From the NCBI GenBank assembly GCA_024811115.1, contig JAKOGH010000446.1:106059-170058 (forward strand): a DNA stretch of 64,000 bases, written 5' to 3'. The notes below the pieces were generated by a model. That model searched no databases. It was not told the origin of the DNA and worked only from the letters and a program-made list of their open reading frames with translations. Shown here in pieces: positions 50,063 to 61,647 of the stretch. The position numbers were made by a program, and so were the translations under genes. The stretch comes from Terana coerulea (Eukaryota; Basidiomycota; Agaricomycetes; Polyporales; Phanerochaetaceae). How positions within the stretch are numbered: position 1 is the stretch's first letter; each line of letters begins with the position of its first letter.

Positions 50063-51719
50063 AGTGCTACCTAAAGCTAGCTCTGTACATGAGTGTTGGT
50101 ACTGGTATTTATATTATATGTTCCATTGCGCACGGACCAAGTCACGGCCTCGCGCACAGACCAAGTCTTATGTTAGCTTTTGCCGGCTGTGCATTTCTCG
50201 TTGGGCGGCTAGTCATGCGGTGGCGTTCCCGATTTGGCAGTTGTTGCGGTTGGCCCAAGGCTGAGTGCTCGCGCCTGCGGTTGTTGGTCTCGCTGCGTCC
50301 GAGCGCGACACCGATTAGGTCCCCAGTGCTTTCGGCACAATAGCCGCACCTAGCTCGGACGTACATCTCTGCTGGTATGGTCGCATGAGCGCTGAGCCTC
50401 CACTTCGCAGCTTGCCCGGTCTCGTTTAGTGTGCTCAACAACGAGCTGCTAGTGGCACGTCAAGGACTACTTCTTAGTACTTCCCAGCATTACTCCCTTG
50501 TGCCAAGAGCAGATTTCTGTTCTTTCTTAGCAACTCTCTTGTTTACGGTTTGGCATCTTAACCTCCGAGCCCACATTATAATCGCTTCTTATCTCATACC
50601 ATCTAACTCTGTCTTCTGGCCACAGACAGAAGCAGATGCATTCACTATATCAATGAGATACCCTCGAACTTAGATAACGAGATCATTTTGTTCAACATGA
50701 AGGGTATTCTTGTTCGGATCCCTTGATCCATGTCAAGGGACACAGCAAGTTCCAAATTTCCCATGTGCATATAGAGTTAGATTGTAGTCAAAGTTCAGGC
50801 CCGCATGCGGCACTCAAACCTCTACCCTACCGGAACTTTGCACTTGAAGGAGCATTTGCTGGGTGCCACTCGAGCTGCCTGGGCGTATACGTAGAAGTTG
50901 TATGCACGTGGACGTATCGGCGAGGGAGCTGGTGTAGTGACCTGTGACCATGTCACCGGCACCCAAGCCGGGCAGCCATGCTGGCTTAGCCGCACACGCC
51001 AACGCTTCCAGGCTACATCCCTGTCTTTCATGCCATATGCCCCGGGAGCTGGGGGCAAACAAGATGCAAAACGTCACGGAGTTGAGATAAGGCTTAAGGC
51101 AAAGAGACTGAAGAGCAGCGCGGTCGTCGGATGGGAACTGGTGAAGAAATCCTTCGTTCGCCGAAAATCCTCCGAGACGCCCTTACTAGCGCGCTATTCA
51201 AAGCGCGCAGCAGTAGGTAACGCCCAGGCTCCTTTCTCATCTTATCCCCGTCTAGTTACTTACCGTGAAGCTTTTGTGGCGCATTTAGGCCATGGATTTT
51301 GCACGTCCTTGCTCATGCTCGGAAGGCGAGTTGAGGTATACTGTATTGGAGACTGACTGACACCGTCTGGTGGGGCTGTGAACAATCATGATGTCTGGCT
51401 GCGCCCGCCCCTAACTAGTAGCTGTTGGGATCTAGGGGCCATACGATAACGTCCGGCAATGGTCTGTATTCAAATATGCAGCCCAAATACATCGTATCTA
51501 ACACTGCCTCTGAACTCATGAACAAGACTCTTAGATCTTGTCATCAAGATGCGAAGGCATGCACGCCAGTGCGAGGGAATCTCCACATCCGCGGCGCTGT
51601 CTGAGCTGGAGCGCAAACCCTGATGCTCTTGCTATATATTGCTCGTTGCAAAACTACTATCTAAGCACGTCTGCTCCTTGTCTTCACCCCTACTTCCTGC
51701 ACACAAGCGTTCACTTCCT
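50063..51719. other. Gene-poor intergenic region
   Basis: About 1.65 kb. Several open frames of 60-150 codons on both strands overlap one another, lack family motifs and look spurious. I see no clear transposon ends. Confidence 0.35.
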
Positions 51720-53088
51720 ATGTCTGGCGCAACCGCCACAGCGTTTGATGTGTTGGCGACACACTATGGCGCAGGCATGCGCACAGTCCAGTATCACCTA
51801 AACGTATTGCTAATCTGGTATTTCCTTCTCAGCGGCTGCCGCTACGTGGATGATATATGACACTATTATTCACCTGGATATCGAGGCGAGTAGGATTCCT
51901 ACCTTTTGGCTACGTGCACTTTGACTTACAGCCGGCCTTAGATAGACTACGTCTGGAGGTAAGTTGCCACACGTGAAGGGAAGACATGCACGCAAATTTA
52001 TAACAATATATCTAGGCGTCCAAACTCCTGTGTAAAGTGGGGGTACATTTTTGTCAGATATGTGCCGGCTTTCCATATTTGGTATGTTCATCCTTCTACC
52101 GAGAAGCTATGGCGAGCTTAAGCTCTTGATAGCACCATTCTCACCCTCACTGCACCGCGGACATACACTCCTTCTGGCTGCAAGTCATGGATCACATATC
52201 AGCTTGTAATAATGGAGCTAGTGACTGTAGTTGTAGATATGCTTTTGGTCGCTCGAGGTCCGTGCCTACCTCATTGCTTATTGCCAGACGATTTACTCCT
52301 GCATGCAGTATACGCTCTTCACAACCGTAATAAAGTTGTGTTAACAGCCATCCTTATTGGGTTTTTGACAAAGATTGTTGCCTCAGCGACGTGCCTGGCA
52401 CTGGTAACGCCCGGAGTCGTGACGTCCCCGACCTGTCTCGTCAAGGAGGTGCCCAAGATCATGGTAGCAGTCTGGTACGTTAACGACGCGCGACGCGAAG
52501 TTGGTGAATGCTGACAAGTGCTGCCTTTAGGCTAACGCCCCTGGTATTCGAGACGTTTCTCTTCATTATTACCCTGGTCCCATTCCTGCGATCTATTAAG
52601 GACATTTATGAGCAAAAGGCTATGTTGTATGTTCTTGTACGGGACGGCACTTGGGCATACGCACTTATTTTTGGTAGGCTCTCTGTTAAATCAATGGGAG
52701 CCCCCTCACACTACATCCATAGTGACGCTACTCTTGACTCTGCTCATGTACCAGCTGTTGCACAATCCACTCGGCGGAATGGGCTTTTCGTGAGTATGCG
52801 GCAGATCTTCCACAAAATGCTGACTACTCACTCTCCTGCGTATAGCTGGGCACTGAGTGTTATGTCATTTTCAGTGAGTATTGTTCACCACATGCTGTGC
52901 CTCTATCATCGGAGCTCACTGATCTGTCATCGCAGGGTTCGCACGTGCTTCTCAATATTCGGCGAATGGGTGCACCCATTGTCCCAACATTGACCACCAT
53001 CTCGTCAATTGGCTATGTCCGAAACATCAGCAATCTGGCACAGAGTAACGAACTTTCTTCCAACCCAGTGACAGCCGAACAGCTCTAA
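51720..53088 (+). CDS. DUF6533-type multi-pass membrane protein
   Basis: A seven-helix integral membrane protein of a large basidiomycete family without assigned function. The order of conserved segments fits: the N-terminal helix AAAATWMIYDTIIHLDIE (family pattern ...YDxxLTLxxE), a third-helix region with YALHNRNKVVLTAILIGF, the extracellular Cys in VVTSPTC, PLVFETFLFIITLVPFL, the highly typical RDGTWAYALIF, and the C-terminal GSHVLLNIRRMG. Introns lie between these blocks and the stop is TAA 53086-53088. ATG 51720 (MSGATATAFDVLATHYGAG) is the likely start. The junction between QYHLN and AAAATWM does not resolve into a normal intron: the apparent one is only 29 nt and gives the wrong frame. 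A further indel or an unusual splice is therefore likely there. Confidence 0.7.
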
Positions 53089-53579
53089 GGTGTGTTCAGT
53101 TCATGCTCTCATAGTATCAGCCTCTTTTATGCCATTCTATAGAGGTACTCAGTGGACAACAGAGCGGAAGTGAGCCCAAAGCGGTCGATGATTGTCTGAC
53201 TGAATGTCTGTAAAGTTTTCTATTGGATCAGTCAGCTGTCTCAAGATTGTAACATATTTGTACTCCAAGCATGCAGCATAAGAGCATATTCCTATTATGT
53301 ACTTCTGCAACCGCACTGGGCAGTCGCAGGCCGCAGAGGGTCTTGACCGCTGCTTCGAGACTGTCAGTCACTGGTCACACCGCCCGTTGACGCCCTGTGA
53401 AACACATGCACACACCACTGTTTTTGGGCGTGCGGCGTGGCCACCCATCTGCCGCCGCTTGGGCGTAACATAGGAAATGTCAATAGACACGTCGCTGTAC
53501 ACAAGCAGGCGAAGGTGGAAAGGGTGAGGAGACGCAGATTGTAAGGCTCAAGTTCGCCCTGCCCGGCATGTGCGCCGAT
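53089..53579. other. Intergenic region
   Basis: About 490 bp between the DUF6533 gene and the distal end of the duplicated axis-gene fragment. I see no gene. Confidence 0.4.
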
Positions 53580-55705
53580 CTCAATTTAATTCTGATGATA
53601 ATCATACGAGACAACTTGCGAGTTTTTATACCGTATAAGCTCACTTTCTAACCAACTTATTGTCTTGAAGCCGCCGTTTGTTCGCTTTGTGGGAGCCCGC
53701 AGATTCAGAAAGGACTGAATAGCCCTAGACCCCTTGCGTGAGGTGACATTCGTATACTTGACCCAGTGGTACTCACCGCGCATCTCAAACCAGAGGTCAT
53801 CGCGGCCTCTGAAATATTGAGGCAGAGAAGAACACGGAGCAGAGGCTAGCATAGAGCTTTGCACTGATTGTCTCCTTACATTTCTCGACACAGGTACTGA
53901 GATAGATTTTGCGAGAGGAGATTGAGGTAAGCCTACCGTTCGAGTTCTCTTCCAAGTGGTCCTGAGATAGTGCGTTGCTAAGCATGCGAGCCACGCCAGG
54001 TTGTACTATGCTCACCAGAATACCGGAAAGCAACTCGTTCAGAACCACCTTCCACACGCCGTCATTGTTATTCTCGTCGGTAGCAATTGAAGGCAGTATC
54101 TTGGTCTTGTAGATGTCATCGCAAAGACAAGCTACGAACACAAGAGCGGGATAGGGAAATGCGCTGTAGATTGCTGGCAGTCGACATCGAAGACAGTGTG
54201 AGAAGCGCTTGGCATGGTCCTGAGATATAGTCGGTTGCTTCTGCGTACTCAAGCCAGTTAGCAGCCAGCTTCACGAAGACGCAACAAATTCACTTACAAG
54301 AAGCTTGAGGTCAGAGGAGATCTGGTCTCAGGCTACATCACGAAAGAGGTTCTAGCCTACATTGCGTCAGATAGTACGTATAGCGATTATAGCACCATTG
54401 ACTTCCTCGACATATATTGTGCTACATAACTGAGTTTTGGCTATGGGCTGCAATAAGGGGCTATCGTACCTTTGCTATACTGAGCTACGACTCACCTTAC
54501 TATGAACAGCTACACGGCGCGTGGATGAAAATGCTGGATTGGGAGAGCGACTTATTGATTACATAATTCCGGTATATTTATTTACAAATGATTTATATTG
54601 CAAAGAATCGTGACTCGCAGTACGGAACAGGGACGAGTATCTACCGTGGTCCGTTACACAAGTAGTAACTTACTCGAGGCCAAGGACTCGGGCTTCAGAG
54701 GTCAGTTCAAATCCTTGTGAAGCAGTCAATTTTGACATGCGTACCCAGCTGCTTATACAGAATTTTGAAGTCCCGAGCCTGTAGTGAAGAGTGAGTACCA
54801 GTGGTGGTCCTTGTCCGTAGTAGCACACAGACTCACTAGCAATCCCGAATGCCACTATTTTTGGGGTATTGGCGGCATTGCAAGACACTGGACATTGCTG
54901 TCCATGAAAAGCTGCTCTATTGTGGTAAGTGAGTGTAGCCATACATGCGAAATCTGGGACTTACCGTGATGTATAGGGGTGAGACGCAGACTTTAGAGGT
55001 AACAGACTACGTGTTTTATATACGTCGCACCTGAAGACTCGGAATCAGCCTGTCAGGCACTCGGGTCACGCCGTGAGGGAAGGGACAATAGAAAAGGACC
55101 GAGGTACGTACGATGCATGCGCAGAGTCTCACCTTGCGCGTGCCCCGGCCCGCTCGGGGATAGGATGCTATAGCGAATGGCCTCTCGCATAGGCTCCGGG
55201 AATTTCTGATATGATTAGTCAGCCAACCGGAAGCTATCCAAGAAGAAAGCATCTACTCACGGCTCTCAGAGACCGCGATAGAGCAGACCATGCATGCATA
55301 GAGGACCATAGGCTACACTAGCCTAGGATATTCTTTGCTTTCAATGAGTACCTCCGGGTATGTACCATAGACAACGTCAACTATGTAACTGAAACCCCTT
55401 TCCTGATGTATGGCGTCGCTACAAGCCTTCTTTTGCTTGGACATGGACTTCTGGACAGCATTCTTGAGATCCAATAGAAATGCTTGCGGGATTCGCACCT
55501 CATGAGATTTATGTCCGACGCCTTCTGACACAGCAGAGCGCAGTAGGCGGACTGCCTGGTTGCAAGGGTTGAATGAGGAATGTGCGAGAAGCGCCCAAGG
55601 CGGTACTGCAACGCTCTCCGGCAATCACCGCGCCACGAAGTCAATCAGCGGCAGAGCCCGGGCTCGGAGGTGCCAGCCAGGCTATTTTCCGTAAGGTAGA
55701 CCCAC
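53580..55705 (-). pseudogene. Partial inverted duplicate of the axis-like gene promoter and N-terminal exons
   Basis: The - strand here matches about 24565-25615 of the + strand: promoter, first exon (LDLKNAVQKSMSKQKKACSD against LSDLKNVVQKSKSKQKKACSD), the helical second exon (QDHAKRFSHCLRCRLPAIYS against QDHAKRFSHCLRRRLPAIYS) and the KLYASLCSVFFSAS exon. Nucleotide identity is roughly 90% by eye. Homology stops near 53580, so the ARM-like half is incomplete and the PH-like, disordered and coiled-coil parts are absent. Exon 1 is interrupted by a 1073 bp insert at 54336-55408. The second exon is still fully open. As it stands the copy cannot encode the full protein; a short chimeric transcript is possible. 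Confidence 0.8.
54336..55408. mobile_element. 1.07 kb miniature transposon inserted in the duplicated exon
   Basis: Comparison with the intact paralogue (24860-24890) shows an insertion between CGACGCCATA and the continuation TAGCCTGAGACC (both read on the - strand). The ends are imperfect inverted repeats: CATCACGAAAGAGGTT at 54336 and CATCAGGAAAGGGGTT on the opposite strand at 55408. They are flanked by TA on both sides (54334-54335 and 55409-55410), as in Tc1/mariner-type insertions. No transposase-like frame is visible inside. The family call is inferred from the TA duplication only. Confidence 0.65.
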
Positions 55706-56222
55706 GACATCCACGACCACTATCGTCACAGTGTGACACATCACGTGAAGAACGTCAGATAACACGCTAATAGGGTACTTATTAGCCCAAAATTAGAGAA
55801 TAACCACGACAACAGTACTAGAGCGGTAGATATAGGTGTGTGGTACGATGTAATAGCTTTAACCATCATCTGTCTTTGTGAATTGTCCATAGCAAGGCGT
55901 TTTGGTTCAGCTGCGACCACTGCGAAGCGGTGTCTCACGGTCCATGATATTAAGTTGCTTAGCGCACGTAAATCAGGATTCATTCAAAAACCCAGTTTGT
56001 GGCCTTGCATTCGTTGTTTTGTGGTCCCCAGCGAGATTACTCAAATTCTGGCTACATATAAAATTTGGCGTTCATCTTCTCTGTGTTTCCATGTTGCCAT
56101 TTTTGCTCAGCTGTACTGTGGGTGAGTAAACAAGCTCAAGTGTGCTCTCCGCCCGCCAAATGTGACAAAAGCGTGACGGGCGCTCATCACGTGATGTGGT
56201 CGTGGATGTCGTGGGTCTACCT
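55694..56222. mobile_element. 529 bp MITE with 27 bp perfect terminal inverted repeats
   Basis: Positions 55694-55720 (beginning AGGTAGACCCACGACATCCA) recur as an exact reverse complement at 56196-56222, and both ends are flanked by TA (55692-55693 and 56223-56224). The similarity continues inward around ATCACGTGA with a small insertion on the left side. No coding capacity is visible. TA flanks suggest a Tc1/mariner-type non-autonomous element, different in end sequence from the neighbouring 1.07 kb insert. Confidence 0.8.
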
Positions 56223-57625
56223 TACCACCAACACGACATGACCTTTCACACTCTTTGCTTCAGGAACTGCTTTATCACCACTTGGGCCGCAAACTGGGAG
56301 CCCACTAAAGTGCAGCTCGCTGCTTAGTAACAGGCGACGAAGCGATAAGACCTCGGTATTGTGGTCACGACCTGGCATGCGCAGCAAGTACTTGTTGTCG
56401 ACAACCTTGACGCAGATAGGTGCCACACCGCGTAAGGTCACGCAGGTACGATTCCTTTGATATATATCAATTTCTATATCGTGCGAGCTCATGCGTATTA
56501 GCTATCAAGTCCACAGAATGCACTATCAACGCCTCGTTTCTTCAAATTAGCCGTCGTTAGGCGGATTATAGGTTTATGGGAGGCATGTGGCTAGCTGTAC
56601 GTACATATAAACGCTGTGGGCTTCTACTCTCTACCTATCCGCATTGTTTCCACCTCTCACAACAGATGGAACCTTGAAAGGCCTTCATTCTGAACCACGT
56701 ACCCACGCCTCTCGTTGATCAGGCACCATGAGATAGGTCGTCATCTTCGCTTCCAGAAGCCTTGTGCGTCATCAAAAACTCTTTGCGGTGTGTTTAGAAG
56801 ACTTCTGCATAGCGTAAATTTCTGAACTCCATAACATTTGACCCACCGTATAACATCGTCCAAGTTGAATCCGAGTGGACAACAAGCAGTACGCCTACGA
56901 GCCTGCTCAGAATCTGTTTGGATAGCCCATCTTACGATACTTTGCAGCAGTGGGGATGCTGGAGATGGGGTCGCCGCACATGTCGGCTCGGACTCCCTAG
57001 CCCATGTGGGTTCGTCAGGCACGTCTAGCACAAGCGATAGTCAGCCGATCGATGCCTCATGTTCATCAGCTGTTGCTGCACACGAAGCGGGGGAGAAGAA
57101 ACTTATTGACATCTCTTCCATGTAGGTTGAATTTCAATGCTGGGAAACGTACTCTTCAATGAGGTCTAGTACTGTTGTTCAACAGAGTACGCACCGTCAA
57201 TGCACTCTGATCTGGTGGAACTCCGCCACCATGTTCGATACTTGCACCCCTTTCTCCGGTAAGGTTTGCCATTACACTCAGCATGAGAAAAAACTCGCAT
57301 ATGCTCGTCTTACGTTGTAGCAGAATGGCGTGTGTCTACTCGTGCCCTCGCTAAGCAAACGTGACCCAAGATATGGGCAAGCGTGCGTGCGCACTGGCAG
57401 ATGTCGGGGCCGTGATGGAAGCAGCGAAGTTCCCGCTCCGCGAATGCGGATGGATGGGTGGTTTGAATTCTTCACAGCTTATCCGCATAACTTGAGCTGA
57501 CTGGCCTGGGAGCAGGGTGTCTACGATTTCACAGGCTGCATACAATCCCAGCCGGTTGTGCATCACTATTAAAGTCCTGAAGTCCTTGCGGGCTTTCTTC
57601 ACACCCCGCTTGCCCGCCGCTCAAA
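56223..57625. other. Gene-poor region upstream of P450 member 6
   Basis: About 1.4 kb. Open frames of 60-96 codons on both strands overlap, with no motifs or convincing splice structure. The last 150 bases are probably the promoter of the P450. Confidence 0.35.
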
Positions 57626-59962
57626 ATGACCAGTCTGACTACCGTCGAAGGCTTCTTTCTCATCTGCGCCGCTGTATATTTCCTCCTTTACACGTGGATC
57701 CGTGAGGTCCGACTACGGCGTGCCCTTCCCCCTGGTCCGAAGGGATGGCCGGTCATCGGAAACATTTTTGACGTGTCGAAGGATCATCAATGGCTTACAT
57801 ATCAAGCATGGGGTCGCAAATACGGTACGCACACTCTCTTTATCTGATACCGCATATTGACCGTATTAAATCTATATGCCTTTGCGACAGAATCGGAGAT
57901 TGTCCACTTTCGTATCTTCGGTGCCCATTACGTTGTCTTGAATACTGCGCAAGCTGCTTATGACCTGCTCGAGAAGCGATCTGCGCTGTACTCTGACAGG
58001 TGAGTGATGCTGATACTCATACCTGACTGTTCCTTCAAGTTTGACGTTTTGCTTTGATGTTTTGCCATTGAAGGCCTCAGTCAGTGATGGTCAATCAGAT
58101 GTGCGCACAATTCTTTTCTATTTTATATACAATGTCATAGTAATCTACTTACAGGGCTGGTTGGAATCGAAGCCTGGCACTCATGGAATATGGTGACTGG
58201 TGGAGAGCACAACGAAGGCTGATGCATGAATACTTTCGACCCGCTGCCGTAATACCGTATCAATCGAGGTCTGAAAAAGAAGTGAGGAAATTACTTGTGC
58301 GGCTCTCTGGCTTGAATGTTGATGCAACGAGAGACATTCGCCAGTACGTAAGGCTTGGCGAAATTTTGCGTGTTGCTTGGCTCATGCATCTCGTTCTACT
58401 TAGCATGGCAGGAAGCACAATTCTTGGCATTGCATATGGCCTTGACCCCCAGCTGCAGGACGATCCGAACCTCAAGCTTGTGGAAAAGGCGGTCGAGGAG
58501 GTCAGCGATATGGCGAATGCCGGTGCTTATCTTGGTAAGTGATCTATTGACGTGGTATTTGCTCATCGACTCATGAGTATGTACTAGTGGATTACATACC
58601 AATTCGTGCGTCTCTAAGCCTTTCTAGGAATCGCGCTAAGGACCCACATGCTTTGTCTGAGTGCAGTGAGACATCTCCCGGCATGGCTTCCGGGAGCCGG
58701 GTTCAAACGTCAGGCGGTGGAGCGTCGTTTGACAGTGGACGAGATGTTCGAGCGCCCGTTCAACGCGGTGAAAGTCGCGATTGTGAGTTTTTCTCCTGCC
58801 ATTCTTTACCACAGGCAGCTCTGATCAGTCGCGTATACCAGTCCGAGGGCTGTGCGACGGCCTCCCTAGCGGCAACTGCACTGACAAATCCTCTAGAGAC
58901 CTTTCAGAGCATGGATCAGAAGGAGTACGAGTCAACGGTGATGTACGCCGTTGGTACGGCTTATGCAGGTATGCCTTGCACTGTGCCTCCTACCCCAACA
59001 CGCTTACGCATTCTATGATGCGACCGTTATTTAGCGGGCGCTGATACGGTAAGGCGTAGCAAATTGGTTTCACGACGGACGCTCACTGGTTATATCTCTA
59101 GTCTGTATCGTCCTTGTCCTCGTTTATTCTCACAATGGTGTTGAATCCATCTATACAACGGCGTGCCCACGAAGAGTTGGATCGCATCGTTGGGCAAGAT
59201 CGATTACCCGAATTTGCGGACAGACCATCGCTCCCGTTTATTACAGCAATTGGGAAGGAGGTTTTACGGTACGTCGTAATAACACCTGTCTCTGCTCACT
59301 TTCAGTCGTTTGCTTACACTCGTGCAACCAGATTCCGACCTGCCGCGCCCGCGAGTAAGTAATTCATCAATTCCCTCGCAGAAATGAGTCATGCTGAGCA
59401 TTCGTAAGGCCTTCCACGCAGGGTAATCACCGCCGACTCCTACAACGGGTACCACATCCCGTCTGGATCTATTGTCATCGCGAATTTATGGTAAATCCTG
59501 ATCTTCTACTTTCGTATTAGTAAACTTCAGCAATACCTCGACAGGGCTATCCTGCAAGATGAAAACCGTTATCGGGACCCCAAAGTCTTCAACCCAGACA
59601 GGTTCTTGACATCCGAGGGCACGCTTGACAAGTCTGTTCCAGATTCGGCCGAAACATTTGGATTCGGTAGAAGGATTTGTCCGGGAAGGTACTTCGCGAT
59701 GGACTCGCTGTGGTTAACTATTGCGAGCGTCCTCGCGGTGTTTAGCATCGAAAAGCCTGTGGATGAGGGCGGGAATGTGATCGAACCATCTGGAGAGTAT
59801 TCTGGTGGCTTAATCAGGTGAGCTTTCCTATACGTTGACACGCAAGGACAGTCTCTCATCATACATACCATCGACAGCCACCCTATTCCATTCAGAGCAG
59901 TGTTCAAACCTCGTTCAGAGGCAGCAGCACAGCTCATACGTGCTGTCTCCGTCGCTGACTGA
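57626..59962 (+). CDS. Cytochrome P450, outlying member 6
   Basis: P450 monooxygenase, intact by eye, about 34 kb away from and opposite in strand to the main array. It starts at ATG 57626 (MTSLTTVEGFFLICAAVYFL anchor) with hinge [20 protein letters not shown]. Later motifs include LMEYGDWWRAQRRLMHEYFR (helix C), DPQLQDDPNLKLVEKAVEE, VRHLPAWLPGAGFKRQAVER, AGADT (I-helix), KEVLR (K-helix), [14 protein letters not shown] and heme loop [16 protein letters not shown]. The terminal exon [20 protein letters not shown] ends at TGA 59960-59962. It is clearly the sister of array member 4, from which it probably arose by a duplication with inversion. The usual RWRP motif reads RFRP. Confidence 0.92.
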
Positions 59963-60434
59963 GATAGTTGACTTTAAAACACGTAGTCTCATGTGATATA
60001 TTACTCTTCACGCGCTGAAGTTGATCGACGATGAATGTATGAATAGGACGATGTTTTGTGCTTGCAATTGGTGCTAAGAAGCTGAAGGGACATGTCACCC
60101 ATTAAGCGCCACATGTGTGCATTCGAGGCTAAGTAGCACTTCGTGCCCCCGGTAGTCAGCCTCCAGCAGGCTCACTTGGGCCAGCAGAGAAGCCATATCA
60201 AACGACCGTTCTAAACATGACCGGGGCTTCGTACGTATCGTTGCGCCGTACGCCTCTCAGGACTGTCGGCGGCTGAGGCTGACCGAAATGCGGCTGGCAG
60301 TCTGGTTCATAACGGAGTCGTATATAACATGCGCTCACATCCAACGAGTTTTTGCAGTAGTCGCACGACCATCATCCGCATCGTAGCGACACAACTCGTC
60401 CACTCTTTTGTTCTTCATTCGCATCTTATTTGTC
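59963..60434. other. Intergenic region
   Basis: About 470 bp holding the 3' flank of the P450 and a probable promoter for the small membrane protein. No gene is visible. Confidence 0.4.
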
Positions 60435-60899
60435 ATGCCGGCTTCAGTCAACCCTGGTAAGTCCTGACTCGACCATCATCAGCCATCGTGGTGAAGCTGA
60501 CGAGGAACACGAACAGTCGGGCTTACATTCGCCGTCATCCTCATGATTGCACTGGTCATTGGCCTGTCAGCCACCACATACTGCACTTGGATCAAACCAC
60601 ACATTGTCCGCCGCCGCCTTCAGAAGAAGCTAGAATTATTCAGAAAGAACTTACCATCTCCTACGATCCCCCAGCCGCCTAACATGAAGAACGACCACCT
60701 CGACACGCCGACTGACATGTCATATGATTACGAGAAGGGTGGGACGGTCTTCATCCTGGAGGCTGACACGTCGATGGACGACGTGCTACCTCCACCAAGC
60801 CGGCATACTCGCGCAATACGACCGACAGGTTCTCAACCACCAGTAGGGATGGTGTGTGGTGGATGGTGTAATTTCTTATCGCAGCCTGTCTGTATGTAG
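60435..60899 (+). CDS. Small single-pass membrane protein, unknown function
   Basis: ATG 60435 (MPASVNP) splices through GTAAGT (60457) to an acceptor AACAG near 60516, continuing VGLTFAVILMIALVIGLSAT as one transmembrane helix. A basic stretch follows (KPHIVRRRLQKKLELFRKN), then a Pro/Asp-rich tail with DYEKGGTVFILEAD and SMDDVLPPPSRHTRA, ending at TAG 60897-60899. The positive residues after the helix suggest a cytosolic C-terminus. I do not recognise a family. The last 15-20 residues (GMVCGGWCNFLSQPVCM) may be unspliced intron. Confidence 0.5.
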
Positions 60900-61078
60900 T
60901 ATTTCGTCCAATCCTCTCAGCAATTTCTGTTACACTTGCATACCACGAGTGACTGTAATCGTACCTCCCGAACGTCTTCAAAAACGAATGAGCGGTCATC
61001 AGTGCAAGAATACATATCCTCAGCACTTGCAGCGTTGGTCGTGTGGGAGACGTAGGAACTTGATAGATACCGTAACGT

Positions 61079-61423
61079 TTACTCCCCGATGACATATGTG
61101 CATCCATTCTGCCCTATCCATACTTCGTGGACCTTGCCAGCAGGGACGTCGATCCTCGCACCAGGCCCGAAGGAGTCCTTCTTGCTGGGGTCCTCCTCGG
61201 GGTAGCAAATGGTAAAGTCACCATCCAAGATGAGGTGAGTGGTTATACTTGTATGCGAATGCGGCGTGTAGTGGGCATTTCTACACGAGATGTGTATCAA
61301 TACGGACAGCCTGTGAACGCGACGTGCAGTCGATGTGAGGACTCACGGGCGATCCGTCCATGTAAAAACGTGCTTAAAGCCCCAAGATTTCACTTCATTC
61401 TTCCCTCGTTTGTCGTCTGGCAT
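61079..61423 (-). CDS. Small cupin-fold protein
   Basis: A 92-residue single-domain cupin. Exon 1 from ATG 61423 reads MPDDKRGKNEVKSWGFKHVF then TWTDRP. It splices through GTGAGT (about 61342) to a TGTAG acceptor near 61276 and continues NAHYTPHSHTSITTHLILDG, FTICYPEEDPSKKDSFGPGA, RIDVPAGKVHEVW and CTYVIGE, stopping at 61081-61079. The HSH plus downstream VPAGKVHEV arrangement resembles the two cupin motifs, with His58-type ligands plausible for a metal. Substrate unknown. It is divergent from the formin-like gene across 225 bp. Confidence 0.65.
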
Positions 61424-61647
61424 GGTTAGAATACGCTGATATGTTAGACGGATAGTCGTAGCAAGTCGTCAGTCGTGATGGTTGTTTCGTTCCAACATGC
61501 TAGGCGCACATGCGCCATTTTCTGCGCCAACTTGATCAAGCGCTGTCGCGGGGCGGAAAGTTGGACTTGCTCTTGACTTGCTCACGAACTACAACCTCGA
61601 CCACTACTCTCTTTATATCACCTCTCGAACACGCAGCTGGCTGCAAG

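Noticed and set aside
6721..59962. A complete secondary-metabolite cluster
   Set aside because: P450s, a transporter and an acyl-activating enzyme are present, but no terpene cyclase, PKS, multidomain NRPS, prenyltransferase or pathway regulator is visible, and housekeeping genes interrupt the region.
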